A DNA stretch of 64,000 bases from an uncultured Oscillospiraceae bacterium (GCA_900540535.1 UQGM01000001.1:1-64000), one strand, 5' to 3'. Counted from the first letter of the stretch, positions 53,020-62,798 are shown. Numbers and translations are program-made. The notes: generated by a model not told the origin, from the sequence alone.

Positions 53020-55590
53020 ATGAGCTTAGATTTTGAAAGGCAGAGTATCGTAAACGTTGACATCAACAAGGAAATGAGAAAATCATTCCTTGATTACTCC
53101 ATGTCAGTTATCGTTTCGAGAGCTCTTCCCGATGTAAGGGACGGTTTAAAGCCTGTTCACAGGAGAATTCTTTACACCATGTACGAAGCGGGACTTTATC
53201 CCGAAAAACCCTATAAAAAGTGCGCCGCAACAGTCGGTGATGTTCTCGGTAAATATCACCCCCACGGTGACGCTTCAGTTTACGATGCCCTTGTAAGGCT
53301 TGCGCAGAGCTTTTCAATGAGATACACTCTCGTTGACGGTCACGGTAACTTCGGTTCAATCGACGGTGACCCGCCTGCTGCATACCGTTATACAGAGGCT
53401 AAAATGAGCAAAATCTCCATGGAGATGCTCAGAAACATAGACAAGAATACAGTTGATTTCATACCCAACTACGACGATAACCATAAAGAGCCCACAGTGC
53501 TCCCCTCACGTTTTCCGAACCTGCTTGTAAACGGTTCAACAGGTATCGCCGTAGGTATGGCTACAAATATTCCGCCCCACAATCTCAGAGAAGTTGTGGA
53601 CGGTATGTGCTGCCTTATTGATAACCCCGATGCAGAGCTTCCGGAGCTTATGGAGCACATCAAAGGACCCGATTTCCCCACAGCGGGTATCATCATGGGC
53701 AAGGCCGGCATCAGAGCCGCCTATGCAACAGGCCGAGGCAGAATTTTTGTAAGAGCCAGAGCCGAAATTGAAGAGAAGAAAAACGGAAGATTTACAATCA
53801 ATATTTCCGAGCTTCCCTATCAGGTAAATAAGGCAAGGCTTATTGAATCCATTGCCGACCTTGTTAAGGAAAAGAGAATTGAGGGTATTTCAGGCGTCAG
53901 CGACTACTCTTCAAGAGAGGGTATCCATGTTGCTATCGACCTTAAAAGGGATGCAAATCCTCAGGTTGTTTTGAATCAGCTCTATTCCTACACTCAGATG
54001 CAGGTTACTTTCGGCGCAATTATGATTGCCCTTGTAAACGGCGAACCGAAAGTTCTCAACTTAAAGGAAATTCTTCAGAATTATATAGAGTATCAGCGTG
54101 AAGTAATAGTCCGCAGAACAAACTATGACCTTAAAAAAGCTCAGGACAGAGCCCATATCTTAGAGGGATTGATGGTCGCAATCGACTTCATCGACGAAGT
54201 TATTGCCATTATCAGAGCTTCAAAGGATATCCCAACTGCAAAAGCCGCCCTTATGGAACGCTTCGGTCTTGATGACATTCAGGCTCAGGCAATTGTTCAG
54301 ATGCGTATCGGACAGCTGACAGGTCTTGAAAGACAGAAGATTGAAGAAGAACTGGCTGCTCTCAAAGTAAAAATCCAGGAGCTTCTTGCAATCTTAGGCG
54401 ATGAAAGCAAAATAATGGAAATCATCAAAACTGAGGCAAGAGAGATTGCAGACAAATTCGGTGATGAGAGAAGAACAGAGATTGCAAACGTCACAGGCGA
54501 AGTTGATATAGAGGATCTTATCCCCGAGGAGACCTGTGTATTTACCCTTACTACAATGGGATACACAAAGCGTCTGCCTGTTGATTCCTATAAGCTTCAG
54601 CGCAGAGGCGGCAGAGGCGTTATGGGCATGACCCGCCGTGAAGAGGACGTTGCAGAGACAATGTTCACTTGCTCCACCCATGAATATGTAATGTTCTTTA
54701 CTTCAAGAGGCAGAGCTTATCGCTTAAAGGGATATGAGATTCCCGAAGGCGGAAGAACCAGCAAAGGTATGAATATAGTAAACCTTATCCCCGTTGAACA
54801 GGGTGAAAGGGTATCGGCTATGATAAGAGTGCCTGAATTTGAAGAGGGTGCATACCTTTGCATGGTTACAAGAAAGGGTATCATAAAGCGTACACCTCTT
54901 GAGGTTTATGCAAATGTAAGAAAGAGCGGCGTTATAGCCGTAACACTTGACGATGACGACGAGCTTGCATGGGTACATCTTACAAGCGGAAACGATGATT
55001 TACTTGTGGCAACCAAAAAGGGTATGTCAATCCGCTTCAGTGAAAGCGATGTAAGACCCCTTGGCAGAACTGCAAGAGGCGTTAAGTCAATAGAGCTTGA
55101 CGAGGGTGACGAAGTAATCGGTATGGCTGTGCTTCATGAGGGCGACAGCGTTCTTACCGTCAGCGAAACAGGCTACGGAAGAAGAAGCAGCGAGGCCGAT
55201 TACAGAATCCAGTCAAGAGGCGGTAAGGGACTTAAAAACTACCGTACTGCTGAATATGGCGACGTTGCTGCAATACGCACAGTAAGCGATGATGAGGACG
55301 TCATACTTATTTCTTCAGACGGTATAATCATCAGAATTTATGCTGCTGACATAAGCGAATTCAACCGTCCTGCAAAGGGTGTAAGACTTATGCGTGTAAG
55401 CGAAGGTGAAAAGGTTGTAACTGTTGCCGGAGCTGAGCACGAAGAGGAAAGCGAAGAAACCGCTGTTCCGGATGAAACAGCCGATGCAGGAAGCGGCGCT
55501 GCTGAGGATACAGCAGAAGAAGCAGTATCCGATGTAAAGACAGAAAACGAAGAAGCTTCAGAAAATGACGCTTCCGAATCAGAAGAGTAA
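53020..55590 (+). CDS. gyrA: DNA gyrase subunit A
   Basis: An 856-residue GyrA. It has the breakage-reunion domain with catalytic Tyr in the PPAAYRYTEAKM region (RYTEA), the GyrA box QRRGGRG (about 528-534), and a six-bladed C-terminal beta-pinwheel. The last 55 residues are strongly acidic (Glu, Asp, Ala, Ser). It cuts and religates DNA. Its quinolone-determining region holds GKYHPHGDASVYDAL. Terminator at 55622. Confidence 0.97.
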   Translation: MSLDFERQSIVNVDINKEMRKSFLDYSMSVIVSRALPDVRDGLKPVHRRILYTMYEAGLYPEKPYKKCAATVGDVLGKYHPHGDASVYDALVRLAQSFSMRYTLVDGHGNFGSIDGDPPAAYRYTEAKMSKISMEMLRNIDKNTVDFIPNYDDNHKEPTVLPSRFPNLLVNGSTGIAVGMATNIPPHNLREVVDGMCCLIDNPDAELPELMEHIKGPDFPTAGIIMGKAGIRAAYATGRGRIFVRARAEIEEKKNGRFTINISELPYQVNKARLIESIADLVKEKRIEGISGVSDYSSREGIHVAIDLKRDANPQVVLNQLYSYTQMQVTFGAIMIALVNGEPKVLNLKEILQNYIEYQREVIVRRTNYDLKKAQDRAHILEGLMVAIDFIDEVIAIIRASKDIPTAKAALMERFGLDDIQAQAIVQMRIGQLTGLERQKIEEELAALKVKIQELLAILGDESKIMEIIKTEAREIADKFGDERRTEIANVTGEVDIEDLIPEETCVFTLTTMGYTKRLPVDSYKLQRRGGRGVMGMTRREEDVAETMFTCSTHEYVMFFTSRGRAYRLKGYEIPEGGRTSKGMNIVNLIPVEQGERVSAMIRVPEFEEGAYLCMVTRKGIIKRTPLEVYANVRKSGVIAVTLDDDDELAWVHLTSGNDDLLVATKKGMSIRFSESDVRPLGRTARGVKSIELDEGDEVIGMAVLHEGDSVLTVSETGYGRRSSEADYRIQSRGGKGLKNYRTAEYGDVAAIRTVSDDEDVILISSDGIIIRIYAADISEFNRPAKGVRLMRVSEGEKVVTVAGAEHEEESEETAVPDETADAGSGAAEDTAEEAVSDVKTENEEASENDASESEE

Positions 55591-55621
55591 TACAATAAAG
55601 AAAAGTTAACAGCAGATAATA

Positions 55622-55660
55622 ACCCCTGCAATAAGTTAAAAGCTTATTGCAGGGTTTTAT
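55622..55660 (+). terminator. Terminator after gyrA
   Basis: CCCTGCAATAAG pairs with CTTATTGCAGGG, loop about six bases, followed by TTTTATCT. Confidence 0.88.
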
Positions 55661-55711
55661 CTATAATAGTATGAACACATATATATATTTAATCTGCTCA
55701 CAGGTGTTATA

Positions 55712-55741
55712 TTTCCACATTACTATAATATAATGTGGAAA
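55712..55741. repeat. Inverted repeat with DnaA-box-like arms
   Basis: TTTCCACATTA (55712-55722), centre CTATAATA, TAATGTGGAAA (55731-55741). Perfect 11-bp arms, each containing a DnaA-box-like TTTCCACA core. Confidence 0.75.
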
Positions 55742-55748
55742 ATTTACT

Positions 55749-55793
55749 TTAAAAAACATCTCCCGAAAATGCTTTTGCAAATTTCGGGAGATG
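55749..55793 (-). terminator. Terminator after the histidine kinase gene
   Basis: Minus strand: CATCTCCCGAAA, 13-base loop, TTTCGGGAGATG, then TTTTTTAAAG. Confidence 0.88.
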
Positions 55794-55834
55794 AACCATA
55801 TGGTTTTTATTTAATGGGTGTTTTAATTGCTCAT

Positions 55835-58468
55835 TTATTTATTAGTTGGCGGCGTGAAATTATGTGAAGCGTCAATCTGTCTGCGTCGGAGTTCTTCCGC
55901 CATTTGATTGCTTACCTTTAAATCAGGGGGAAGATTAAAGGATGCTTTAAGATTTACATTTTGTGATGAGTATCTGCGTGCTGTTTCCTGTTCCAAAAGT
56001 GACTTTTTGTTTGTCTCTTCATCCTCCGAAACAAGGGGAAGCTCGAGAGTGGCTTTAAAGAGATCGCCGTCAATTTCAATTGTAAATCTGCCGCCCTGAA
56101 GTTCGCAGAGACTCTTTGCAATTGAAAGACCGAGTCCGCTGCCCTCAGTTGATCTGGATGCGTCGCCTCTTACAAATCTCTGAGTTAATTCGTCAGGTGA
56201 AATATCAAGAGCTTTTTCGGAGACGTTCTTAATTGAGAATCTGCCCCAGCCGTCCTTTTCATCAACTGTAATATATGCTCTTGTACCTTTGAGAGAGTAT
56301 TTCTTTACATTGCTGAAAAGGTTATCTATTATTCGCCATGTCTTTTGGTTATCAGCCAAAACTACCGGCTGCTTTTCAGGGGTATTTATGCGAATCTCTA
56401 TGCCTCTTTCCTTAAGTGCATCCTCATGTTCTCCAACTGCCTGAACTGCCAGCTCATAAAGATTCATTTTGATTTTTGTAATTTTAATATTTCCCGTGCT
56501 TGCCTTTGACGCTTCCACAAGGTCTTCAATGAGCTTTTTAAGCTTTTCTGATTTATCGCTTAATACTCCTATATATTCCTTTGCGGTTTCGTCGGTGATG
56601 TCGCATCTGCCCAGAAGGTCAACATAGTTTATTATTGAGGTGAGGGGAGTTTTAAGGTCATGGGAAACGTTTGTAATAAGCTCTGTTTTCATGCGCTCAC
56701 CCTTGATTGCCTCATTAACTGCTGTTTTAAGTCCGTTCTGCATATTTTCAACATCACGGGCAAAGCCCTTTACCGGCTCTTTCATTTTTGAATAATCCAG
56801 TGAGAAATTAAAATCTCCCTGAGAGCCTTTCTTTATTTCGGTAAAAATTTTATCAAGGTTTTTAATTGTCTCGAAATTCTTTATGAAGAATATGATGTTA
56901 AACACACTTGCCGGAATAAGGCAAAGGAATAAGAGAATTCCAAATTCACCGGAGTCAAAACCAATAAAACCTAACAGGAAAAATACGGCATTGGCTGCAA
57001 AGAAAAGTACTATTTTCCAGAGAACTGATTTTTTAAGGCAATTGAAATGATAGCCTAAATCAAGTTCGGATTTTATTTTGTTTGCACATTTTTTAAAGAA
57101 GTGTGCTATTTTTCTTACGGTTACATACCAGAGTGAGTGCTTAATAAGAGTGCGTAATTTTACACTTCTTACAAAGGACATGAACCATTCAAGAAGCAAA
57201 ACAGCGCATACAAATGTGACAGCTGTAAATAAATTCGTATTTATAGCAGAGACTCCGTTATAACCTAATGCATTTGATTCATTTAATTTTTCAATTTCTT
57301 CCCACATGGATGAACTATAAAAAACATAGGTATAAAGTCCCGCAAAGAAAATAAGTGCTCCTGTAATAATAAAGTGCAGGTCGTGGAAGCAGCGGTCAAT
57401 TGCGGCTTCCTCAACAGGAGAATTTTTATCCTTTCTGCCTGCGATGATCATAAGATAAATTATGCCCATAACTGCACCGAATGCACAGATAGCTCCGGTA
57501 TAAATTGAATCATTAAGCTGTTCGTAATTAAGAGCATAATCCTGTGATGCTTTGTAATATTTGTCATTTGGGAAAAAGTCGGTATTTATGCCAAAAGTTA
57601 TATTTCCTCCCATTGCATAGTAGCGATCGGCAATTGAAGAGGAAATATATGACGGTATATTTGCATGATTTATGACCATTCCGTCAGAAGATACTGCAAA
57701 AGGGACATTCGAAACATCCCCTGTATAATTTCTGTCCTCTCTTTTTTCAACTCCGTCAATGTTTGTGAAAAAACAAGTTCCGTCATCATATATAAACTGA
57801 AAATTTTCTAAGCTTTCTATTTCATTTTTCAGTTCTTCGTATTTATTTAAAAAGTCTTGCTTTTCAGAATTTATATTATTTTCAAGATTTTTTTCTGCAT
57901 TGCTGCGTATATAATTGACCTCGTTTTCCAGAAGTCCATAATAATAATCATCGAGAACTTTTTTGGCATTTTCGAGAGTATAAATATTTGCCGTACTGTC
58001 ATTTTGTGATGCATTAACAGTAGTAGTTTCTAAATCAAGATTGTTTTCGCTATTATCTGGATTTACCTCAGAATAAAGTTCGGCATCCGATGATCCGTAT
58101 TGTGTCATGTAATACTGAACTTTTTCTGTTATTTCATCCTGCGTATTTTTTTCGGAACCGGCTCTGAGCTGCGCTTCATGATCAGCCCAGGCCTTTCCGC
58201 TTTTAACATATTCTTCGTCCCCGTGATAAAGTTCCATATAAACTTGTATTTTCTCTACATCACCGCTTACCATTTCAGCGAAAGAGGAGGACGATTTGAA
58301 ATCTTCTACATAATTGTAATTTACGCCGTAAGTACGATAAAATAATGCATCTGCAATCATAACTTTGAACAGCGCTCTTCCTGCTATGGCAATACATCCT
58401 GCCGTCAAAAAAAAGATTATTACTTTTACAAATATGCTGTAACTAAATTTTCTCAATTTTGTAGCCAA
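55835..58468 (-). CDS. Multi-pass sensor histidine kinase
   Basis: An 877-residue sensor kinase. One helix near residues 9-27, a long outside loop (about 30-318), then five further hydrophobic segments, with the last about 500-530. A HisKA domain has VSHDLKTPLTSIINYVDLL (His603), then HATPase (LADNQKTWRIIDNLFSNVKKYS, GSGLGLSI). A 60-residue tail rich in Asn, Gln and Arg follows the kinase. The start is TTG at 58468, overlapping the response regulator by 26 bases; a TTG at 58456 is another option. The long outside region is not a known sensor. Confidence 0.88.
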   Translation of the reverse strand: MATKLRKFSYSIFVKVIIFFLTAGCIAIAGRALFKVMIADALFYRTYGVNYNYVEDFKSSSSFAEMVSGDVEKIQVYMELYHGDEEYVKSGKAWADHEAQLRAGSEKNTQDEITEKVQYYMTQYGSSDAELYSEVNPDNSENNLDLETTTVNASQNDSTANIYTLENAKKVLDDYYYGLLENEVNYIRSNAEKNLENNINSEKQDFLNKYEELKNEIESLENFQFIYDDGTCFFTNIDGVEKREDRNYTGDVSNVPFAVSSDGMVINHANIPSYISSSIADRYYAMGGNITFGINTDFFPNDKYYKASQDYALNYEQLNDSIYTGAICAFGAVMGIIYLMIIAGRKDKNSPVEEAAIDRCFHDLHFIITGALIFFAGLYTYVFYSSSMWEEIEKLNESNALGYNGVSAINTNLFTAVTFVCAVLLLEWFMSFVRSVKLRTLIKHSLWYVTVRKIAHFFKKCANKIKSELDLGYHFNCLKKSVLWKIVLFFAANAVFFLLGFIGFDSGEFGILLFLCLIPASVFNIIFFIKNFETIKNLDKIFTEIKKGSQGDFNFSLDYSKMKEPVKGFARDVENMQNGLKTAVNEAIKGERMKTELITNVSHDLKTPLTSIINYVDLLGRCDITDETAKEYIGVLSDKSEKLKKLIEDLVEASKASTGNIKITKIKMNLYELAVQAVGEHEDALKERGIEIRINTPEKQPVVLADNQKTWRIIDNLFSNVKKYSLKGTRAYITVDEKDGWGRFSIKNVSEKALDISPDELTQRFVRGDASRSTEGSGLGLSIAKSLCELQGGRFTIEIDGDLFKATLELPLVSEDEETNKKSLLEQETARRYSSQNVNLKASFNLPPDLKVSNQMAEELRRRQIDASHNFTPPTNK

Positions 58469-59132
58469 TTCCCCACACCACCTTTAAGTATTTCGGCTCC
58501 TTGGGATTGATTTCTATCTTTTCCCTTATTCGCCTTATATGAACAGTTACCGTTTTTTCCGTGGAAAAGCTCGGCTCATTCCATACGGATTCATAAATCT
58601 GCTGAGTTGAAAGCACTCTTCCGATATTGCTCATAAGCAGTTCCACTATTCCGTATTCTCTTGCGGTAAGATGAACCGGTTCTCCGTCAACAGTAAGTTC
58701 TCTGGCGGCGGTGTCGAGCACCAAGCCGCCGTTTACGATTGCGTTCTCCTTTTTATTGATGCTGCCGAGGTTGACAAATCGTCTTATCTGAGATTTTACT
58801 CTCGCTACAAGCTCAAGGGGATTAAAAGGTTTTGTAACATAATCATCTGCGCCGAAGGTAAGTCCCGTAATTTTATCGGAATCCTCGCTCTTTGCCGAAA
58901 GTAAGATAATGGGAAAATTATGATTCTCACGAAGCTTCAAGGTGGTTCCAAGTCCGTCAAGTCCCGGCATCATGATATCCATAACCGCACAGTGGATATC
59001 CTTGCCTTTGACCGCTTCAACGGCCTCTTCTCCGTTTTCTGCACGGACAATATTATAGCCCTCAGCCTTGAGATAAATTTCGATTGAATCAAGTATTGCC
59101 TTATCGTCGTCACAAACAAGTATGTTATACAT
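58443..59132 (-). CDS. OmpR-family response regulator
   Basis: A 229-residue regulator: receiver domain with Asp52 as phosphoacceptor (MDIMMPGLDG), Thr/Ser and Lys101 of TKPF, and a winged-helix output (Trans_reg_C) ending KYLKVVWGIGYKIEKI. It partners the overlapping histidine kinase. The promoter is not clear. Confidence 0.94.
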   Translation of the reverse strand: MYNILVCDDDKAILDSIEIYLKAEGYNIVRAENGEEAVEAVKGKDIHCAVMDIMMPGLDGLGTTLKLRENHNFPIILLSAKSEDSDKITGLTFGADDYVTKPFNPLELVARVKSQIRRFVNLGSINKKENAIVNGGLVLDTAARELTVDGEPVHLTAREYGIVELLMSNIGRVLSTQQIYESVWNEPSFSTEKTVTVHIRRIREKIEINPKEPKYLKVVWGIGYKIEKI

Positions 59133-59200
59133 TTACCCTTTTCCTCTCTTTGTTCATAAAACTTTTTATGTCAATTATACACCAGCATGACAATAAAAAG

Positions 59201-59274
59201 AAGTGCTGCGGCAGAATTGCGCCTTTTCTTCCGCAGTTACTATTGTGAAGGATAATAGTTACAATTCAGCACTT
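59201..59274. repeat. Inverted repeat with a bulged stem between RR and riboswitch
   Basis: AAGTGCT (59201-59207) pairs with AGCACTT (59268-59274), then, past a 6-base bulge, GAATTG (59214-59219) with CAATTC (59262-59267). An imperfect internal stem uses GTTACTATT and AATAGTTAC. It lies between the divergent RR and the B12 riboswitch. Confidence 0.55.
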
Positions 59275-59315
59275 GCGTTTATTACAATTTTATTACAATT
59301 ATTTTAACCTTTTGT

Positions 59316-59344
59316 TTGACATGAAAGCAAAGGTAATGTATAGT
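59316..59344 (+). promoter_or_regulatory. Promoter of the riboswitch transcript
   Basis: TTGACA (59316-59321), exactly 17 bases, TATAGT (59339-59344). Transcription starts near 59351. Confidence 0.8.
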
Positions 59345-59382
59345 AACTATGACAACTTCACACGGGGGCGTATGCCCCGGCG

Positions 59383-59548
59383 GATTACGGTTTTGCCGAA
59401 AGGCAGATTAAAAGGGAATGCGGTCAGATTCCGCAGCAGCCCCCGCTACTGTAAAAATGACGAAGACTTTTAGAGCTTAGGCTCTGCCACTGGGAAACCG
59501 GGAAGGTTAAGTCTGAGGATGATTTTGAGCCAGGAGACCTGCCGTAGT
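59383..59548 (+). ncRNA. Cobalamin riboswitch
   Basis: The B12-element landmarks are in order: the AAAAGGGAA core (59410-59418), GCAGCCCCCGCTACTGTA, a GCCACTG segment, GGGAAGG, and the B12 box AGCCAGGAGACCTGCC (59528-59543). A TACGG/CCGTA pair closes P1. It senses cobalamin and acts through the terminator at 59640. Regulated gene: the 879-residue surface protein. Confidence 0.93.
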
Positions 59549-59639
59549 GCGTTGATTGCTGATTTCGGTGGGAGATCGAGGCGATTCAAGGAAAAAAGCG
59601 GATTTTGTATTTTCATTTCCGGTTTCTTTCTCATGCCTT

Positions 59640-59675
59640 AAGCCGAGCTATCAGCCCGGCTTTTTTGTTTTTCCC
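59640..59675 (+). terminator. Riboswitch-controlled terminator
   Basis: AAGCCGAG pairs with CCCGGCTT (one bulge), followed by TTTTTTGTTTTT. It lies between the riboswitch and the coding start. Confidence 0.8.
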
Positions 59676-59723
59676 TTTAGGTATGGTGTGAAGCTGCCTA
59701 AAAAAGAGAAAGGAAGAAAGAAA

Positions 59724-62363
59724 ATGAAGAAAATCACAAAATCCATTGTGAGCCTTGTGCTGGTTCTTGCAGTTGTGCTTTCAATGCCCATAAGCATTTC
59801 GGCAGCAGAAAAGGTATCTCCAGAAAAGGAATATCTCAGTTATTCCCAGTTCAGAGGAGAAGCTCTTTCCCAGGGAATAGTTGACGGCAAAACTCCCGTA
59901 AGCAAAGAATCCACAGTGGAAAAATGGGGAATCAAATTCGGCACAGGCTGGAGCGATGTCCCCGGAACTCCCGTTATTGTGGGAGATTATCTTTACTGTC
60001 TTGTAGCCGGACAGAGCAAACTCTACCGTGTTGATGCAAATACGGGAGAAATTTTAAAATCTGTTCCATGCCCGGGAAAAAGTCAGTTCTTTTCAACAAT
60101 CGCTTATTATGACGGAGTAATCTATGTGCCTCGTGCTGCTGCCGATAATGCCGGAGCAGTTATAATAGCTTATGATGAAGAGACAATGGAGCAGCTTTGG
60201 ATATCCGAACCCTTAGGAGGAGCAAACAACAGAATACAGCCTCTTTCAGCAGTTACCGGATATGACGGACATATATATGTAGGTGTTTCAGACGGCAGCG
60301 CAAGTGAAGGAGCATATGTATGCTTTGATACAGTGGATGAAAATCCTGAAAGAAGCGATGAGGTAAAAGCTCCTGTATGGACATATAAGCCAGAGAACAT
60401 GAAGAGCGGATATTACTGGAGTGCCGGCGCAATTGTTGGAGATGCAATTATCTTCGGCGGCGAGGCAACAGAGCTTGTTATCCACAGCCTTACTGAGGAT
60501 AAGGTATATGATACACTTGTTTTAGAGCCCGGTGCAGCATCCGGAATAAGAAGCAGCGTCCACTATGATGCAAAGACAAACAGAGTGTTTGTAGCTCTTA
60601 AAAGCGGAAATATATATTCCGTAAAGCTTTCAGGTGACAATACCTTTGATACTTCTTCTATGATCAAGATCAATATCGGTAATGATATTACATCAAGTCC
60701 TGTTGTATTCGGTGACAGACTGTACATCGGCGGCGGCGGAATTTCCTCCGGCAACGGATTCACAGTTATGAACAGCGAAACCCTTGAGATTATCTATCAG
60801 ATAGATGAAGTAAAAACACAGGCATCACCCATAGTCACCACTGCCTATGCCACAGAGGAAAACGGCTATGAAGTTAAGATGTATGTAACAGGCTTCGGCG
60901 GAATCGGTTCCGGCGGATATGATCCCACATCATCATGTGTTTACATGATAACTGACCGTCAGGGTCAGACTGAGCCGGAATATGAGATAATTGCAACTCC
61001 TTCACAGCTTCAGTACTGTACCCAGAGTGCGGCAATCGGTGGTGATGGCTCAATTTACTTCTATAATGACAGCGGAACAATGTACTGCTTTAGCCATAAA
61101 GATGCCGCAGACGGTGAATACACTGCAAAAGATATGATAAACGCCATATCCCTGTTTGATTTCACAGGTGTAACTGAGCGTGACGAATACCGTCTTAACA
61201 GATTAAAGCTTCGCTATGATTTAATGAGTGACAGCGAAAAGGCAAAGGTTACAAACTACGAAAGCCTTGAAGAGATGCTCGAAAAAATAGAAAATCTCAA
61301 GAACGAGGAAAAGATTGTAGCCGAGCTTAATGAGTACATTAAAAATGTAAATCCCGACGAGCTTACACTTAAAGACAGCGATACAGTAAACAGCTGGTAT
61401 GCAAAATACAATGCACTTTCCACTGAGAGCAAAGCTCTTGTAGAAAATTCAGAGAAGTTTTTAAAATGCGTTGCGGTTATAGAAAATCTTAAAAATCAGG
61501 ATGCGGCGGCAAATCTCAATAAGAAAATAGCCGAGCTTCCCGATGCTGATAAAGTCACACTTAAAGACAGAGATAAAATTTTAGAAGTTCTTGCTCTTTA
61601 CGAAATGCAGAATGACGAAGTAAAGAAAATGTGTGACAGTGAAAAGCTCCTTGCAGCTGCTGACAGAGCAAATGAGCTTTTTACAAAGGTTCAGGCTATT
61701 GATGAAAGAATCTTTAATGAAATAGATCCCCTCAATATTACTTTGGAAACAGAAAAATGTGTTTCAGAGCTCGAAAAGGAATATTCACTTCTTTCAGAAA
61801 CCGACAGAGAATATGTAACACGTTATGATGACGTACTTTTTGCAAGAAAAGTTATAGACTCACTTAAAAAGGGAGTTATCATTTCAGAAATGCTCATGAA
61901 CCTTGCAGGTTCTCCCGATGCATATACAGCAGAGTATGAAAATGCAGTATTTTCATTTAAGGGCACTGATATTACAGACCCCACAAAGGACTTTAATATT
62001 TCAGTAACCTTCGGTGGAGATTCCGAAAGCGATATCAAGGCTCTTTATGCCGATGCATTTGTATTTACTCTTAACCATGAGGGCGCTCTTCCTGCAAAAA
62101 CTCAGATAACCCTCAAAACTTCTCTTAAAGACGGCGAGTATAAGATTTACCGCTTTGAAAACGGCGAAGCTGTATCAGTAGGTGACGGAGTTTGTGAAAA
62201 CGGCTCACTTAAATTTACAGCTCAGGACGGCGGAATTTATTTTGCTGTTCCCGTAAGCACATCAAATCCCGGAAATCTCGGTGACAATATAATTTCACTG
62301 GGAGCTATGGGCGGCGCATCACTTCTTGCAGTGCTGCTGTTAGGAAAAAGAAAAAAGCGCTGA
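59724..62363 (+). CDS. B12-regulated secreted beta-propeller protein with C-terminal membrane anchor
   Basis: An 879-residue protein. It has a signal peptide (1-28, cut near SAAEK), then a PQQ/WD-type beta-propeller (about 60-460) with repeats such as GTPVIVGDYLYCLVAGQSKLYRVDANTGE and SPVVFGDRLYIGGGG. A helical section (470-720) has a repeated LTLKDSDxVNxW pattern, then comes a beta domain and a C-terminal membrane anchor with basic KRKKR. ATG 59724 has an AAAGGAAG RBS. Controlled by the riboswitch, so a role in corrinoid binding at the cell surface is inferred. Confidence 0.8.
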   Translation: MKKITKSIVSLVLVLAVVLSMPISISAAEKVSPEKEYLSYSQFRGEALSQGIVDGKTPVSKESTVEKWGIKFGTGWSDVPGTPVIVGDYLYCLVAGQSKLYRVDANTGEILKSVPCPGKSQFFSTIAYYDGVIYVPRAAADNAGAVIIAYDEETMEQLWISEPLGGANNRIQPLSAVTGYDGHIYVGVSDGSASEGAYVCFDTVDENPERSDEVKAPVWTYKPENMKSGYYWSAGAIVGDAIIFGGEATELVIHSLTEDKVYDTLVLEPGAASGIRSSVHYDAKTNRVFVALKSGNIYSVKLSGDNTFDTSSMIKINIGNDITSSPVVFGDRLYIGGGGISSGNGFTVMNSETLEIIYQIDEVKTQASPIVTTAYATEENGYEVKMYVTGFGGIGSGGYDPTSSCVYMITDRQGQTEPEYEIIATPSQLQYCTQSAAIGGDGSIYFYNDSGTMYCFSHKDAADGEYTAKDMINAISLFDFTGVTERDEYRLNRLKLRYDLMSDSEKAKVTNYESLEEMLEKIENLKNEEKIVAELNEYIKNVNPDELTLKDSDTVNSWYAKYNALSTESKALVENSEKFLKCVAVIENLKNQDAAANLNKKIAELPDADKVTLKDRDKILEVLALYEMQNDEVKKMCDSEKLLAAADRANELFTKVQAIDERIFNEIDPLNITLETEKCVSELEKEYSLLSETDREYVTRYDDVLFARKVIDSLKKGVIISEMLMNLAGSPDAYTAEYENAVFSFKGTDITDPTKDFNISVTFGGDSESDIKALYADAFVFTLNHEGALPAKTQITLKTSLKDGEYKIYRFENGEAVSVGDGVCENGSLKFTAQDGGIYFAVPVSTSNPGNLGDNIISLGAMGGASLLAVLLLGKRKKR

Positions 62364-62434
62364 TTTAACAAGGAAAAAATTAAAAAATAGAAGTTCTTAT
62401 CAAATCTTGTACTAATTAAAGTTTTTAATATTAT

Positions 62435-62462
62435 GTACTTTTGTCCATAGCGACAAAAGTAC
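62435..62462. repeat. GTACTTTTGTC palindrome, copy 2
   Basis: Inverted repeat: GTACTTTTGTC, centre CATAGC, GACAAAAGTAC. Short variant of the 30-bp palindrome. Confidence 0.85.
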
Positions 62463-62540
62463 CAAAAACGCATTTAATAAGCCTTGACGGTTTTCGCTCT
62501 GAGTTTATCTGCCTTTAGAAGGTGTCTCGGTAAATCGCCG

Positions 62541-62567
62541 GCAGGCAGAGCCTGCACCCAAGTCGCA
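62541..62567 (+). repeat. Hairpin-tag unit GCAGGC-AGA-GCCTGC + ACCCAAGTCGCA
   Basis: A 6-bp stem with a 3-base loop, then the invariant tag. Confidence 0.85.
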
Positions 62568-62771
62568 CACTAAATGACAGTGAAAAACAACTAAATATTC
62601 CTGCGTTTAAAATAAAAGCTAATCGCAGGCGCACATATATTTTTCATTGCTCTCTTTTGGTGTGCGAAATAAAGGCGGATATGTCCGCCTCGCTCTCCGA
62701 ACAGCTTACAGCAATACGAAAAGCCGCAAGGCTATCGCACTGCTTACTCTCATTTCTGCCGGGTGAGCGTG

Positions 62772-62798
62772 GCAGCGTGACGCTGCACCCAAGTCGCA
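62772..62798 (+). repeat. Hairpin-tag unit GCAGCG-TGA-CGCTGC + ACCCAAGTCGCA
   Basis: Same layout as 62541-62567, but the stem sequence is changed on both sides, so pairing is kept. Confidence 0.85.

Noticed and set aside
62280..62363. Sortase signal at the end of the B12-regulated surface protein
   Set aside because: The C-terminus has a hydrophobic helix and basic tail but no LPXTG-type motif; called a membrane anchor only.
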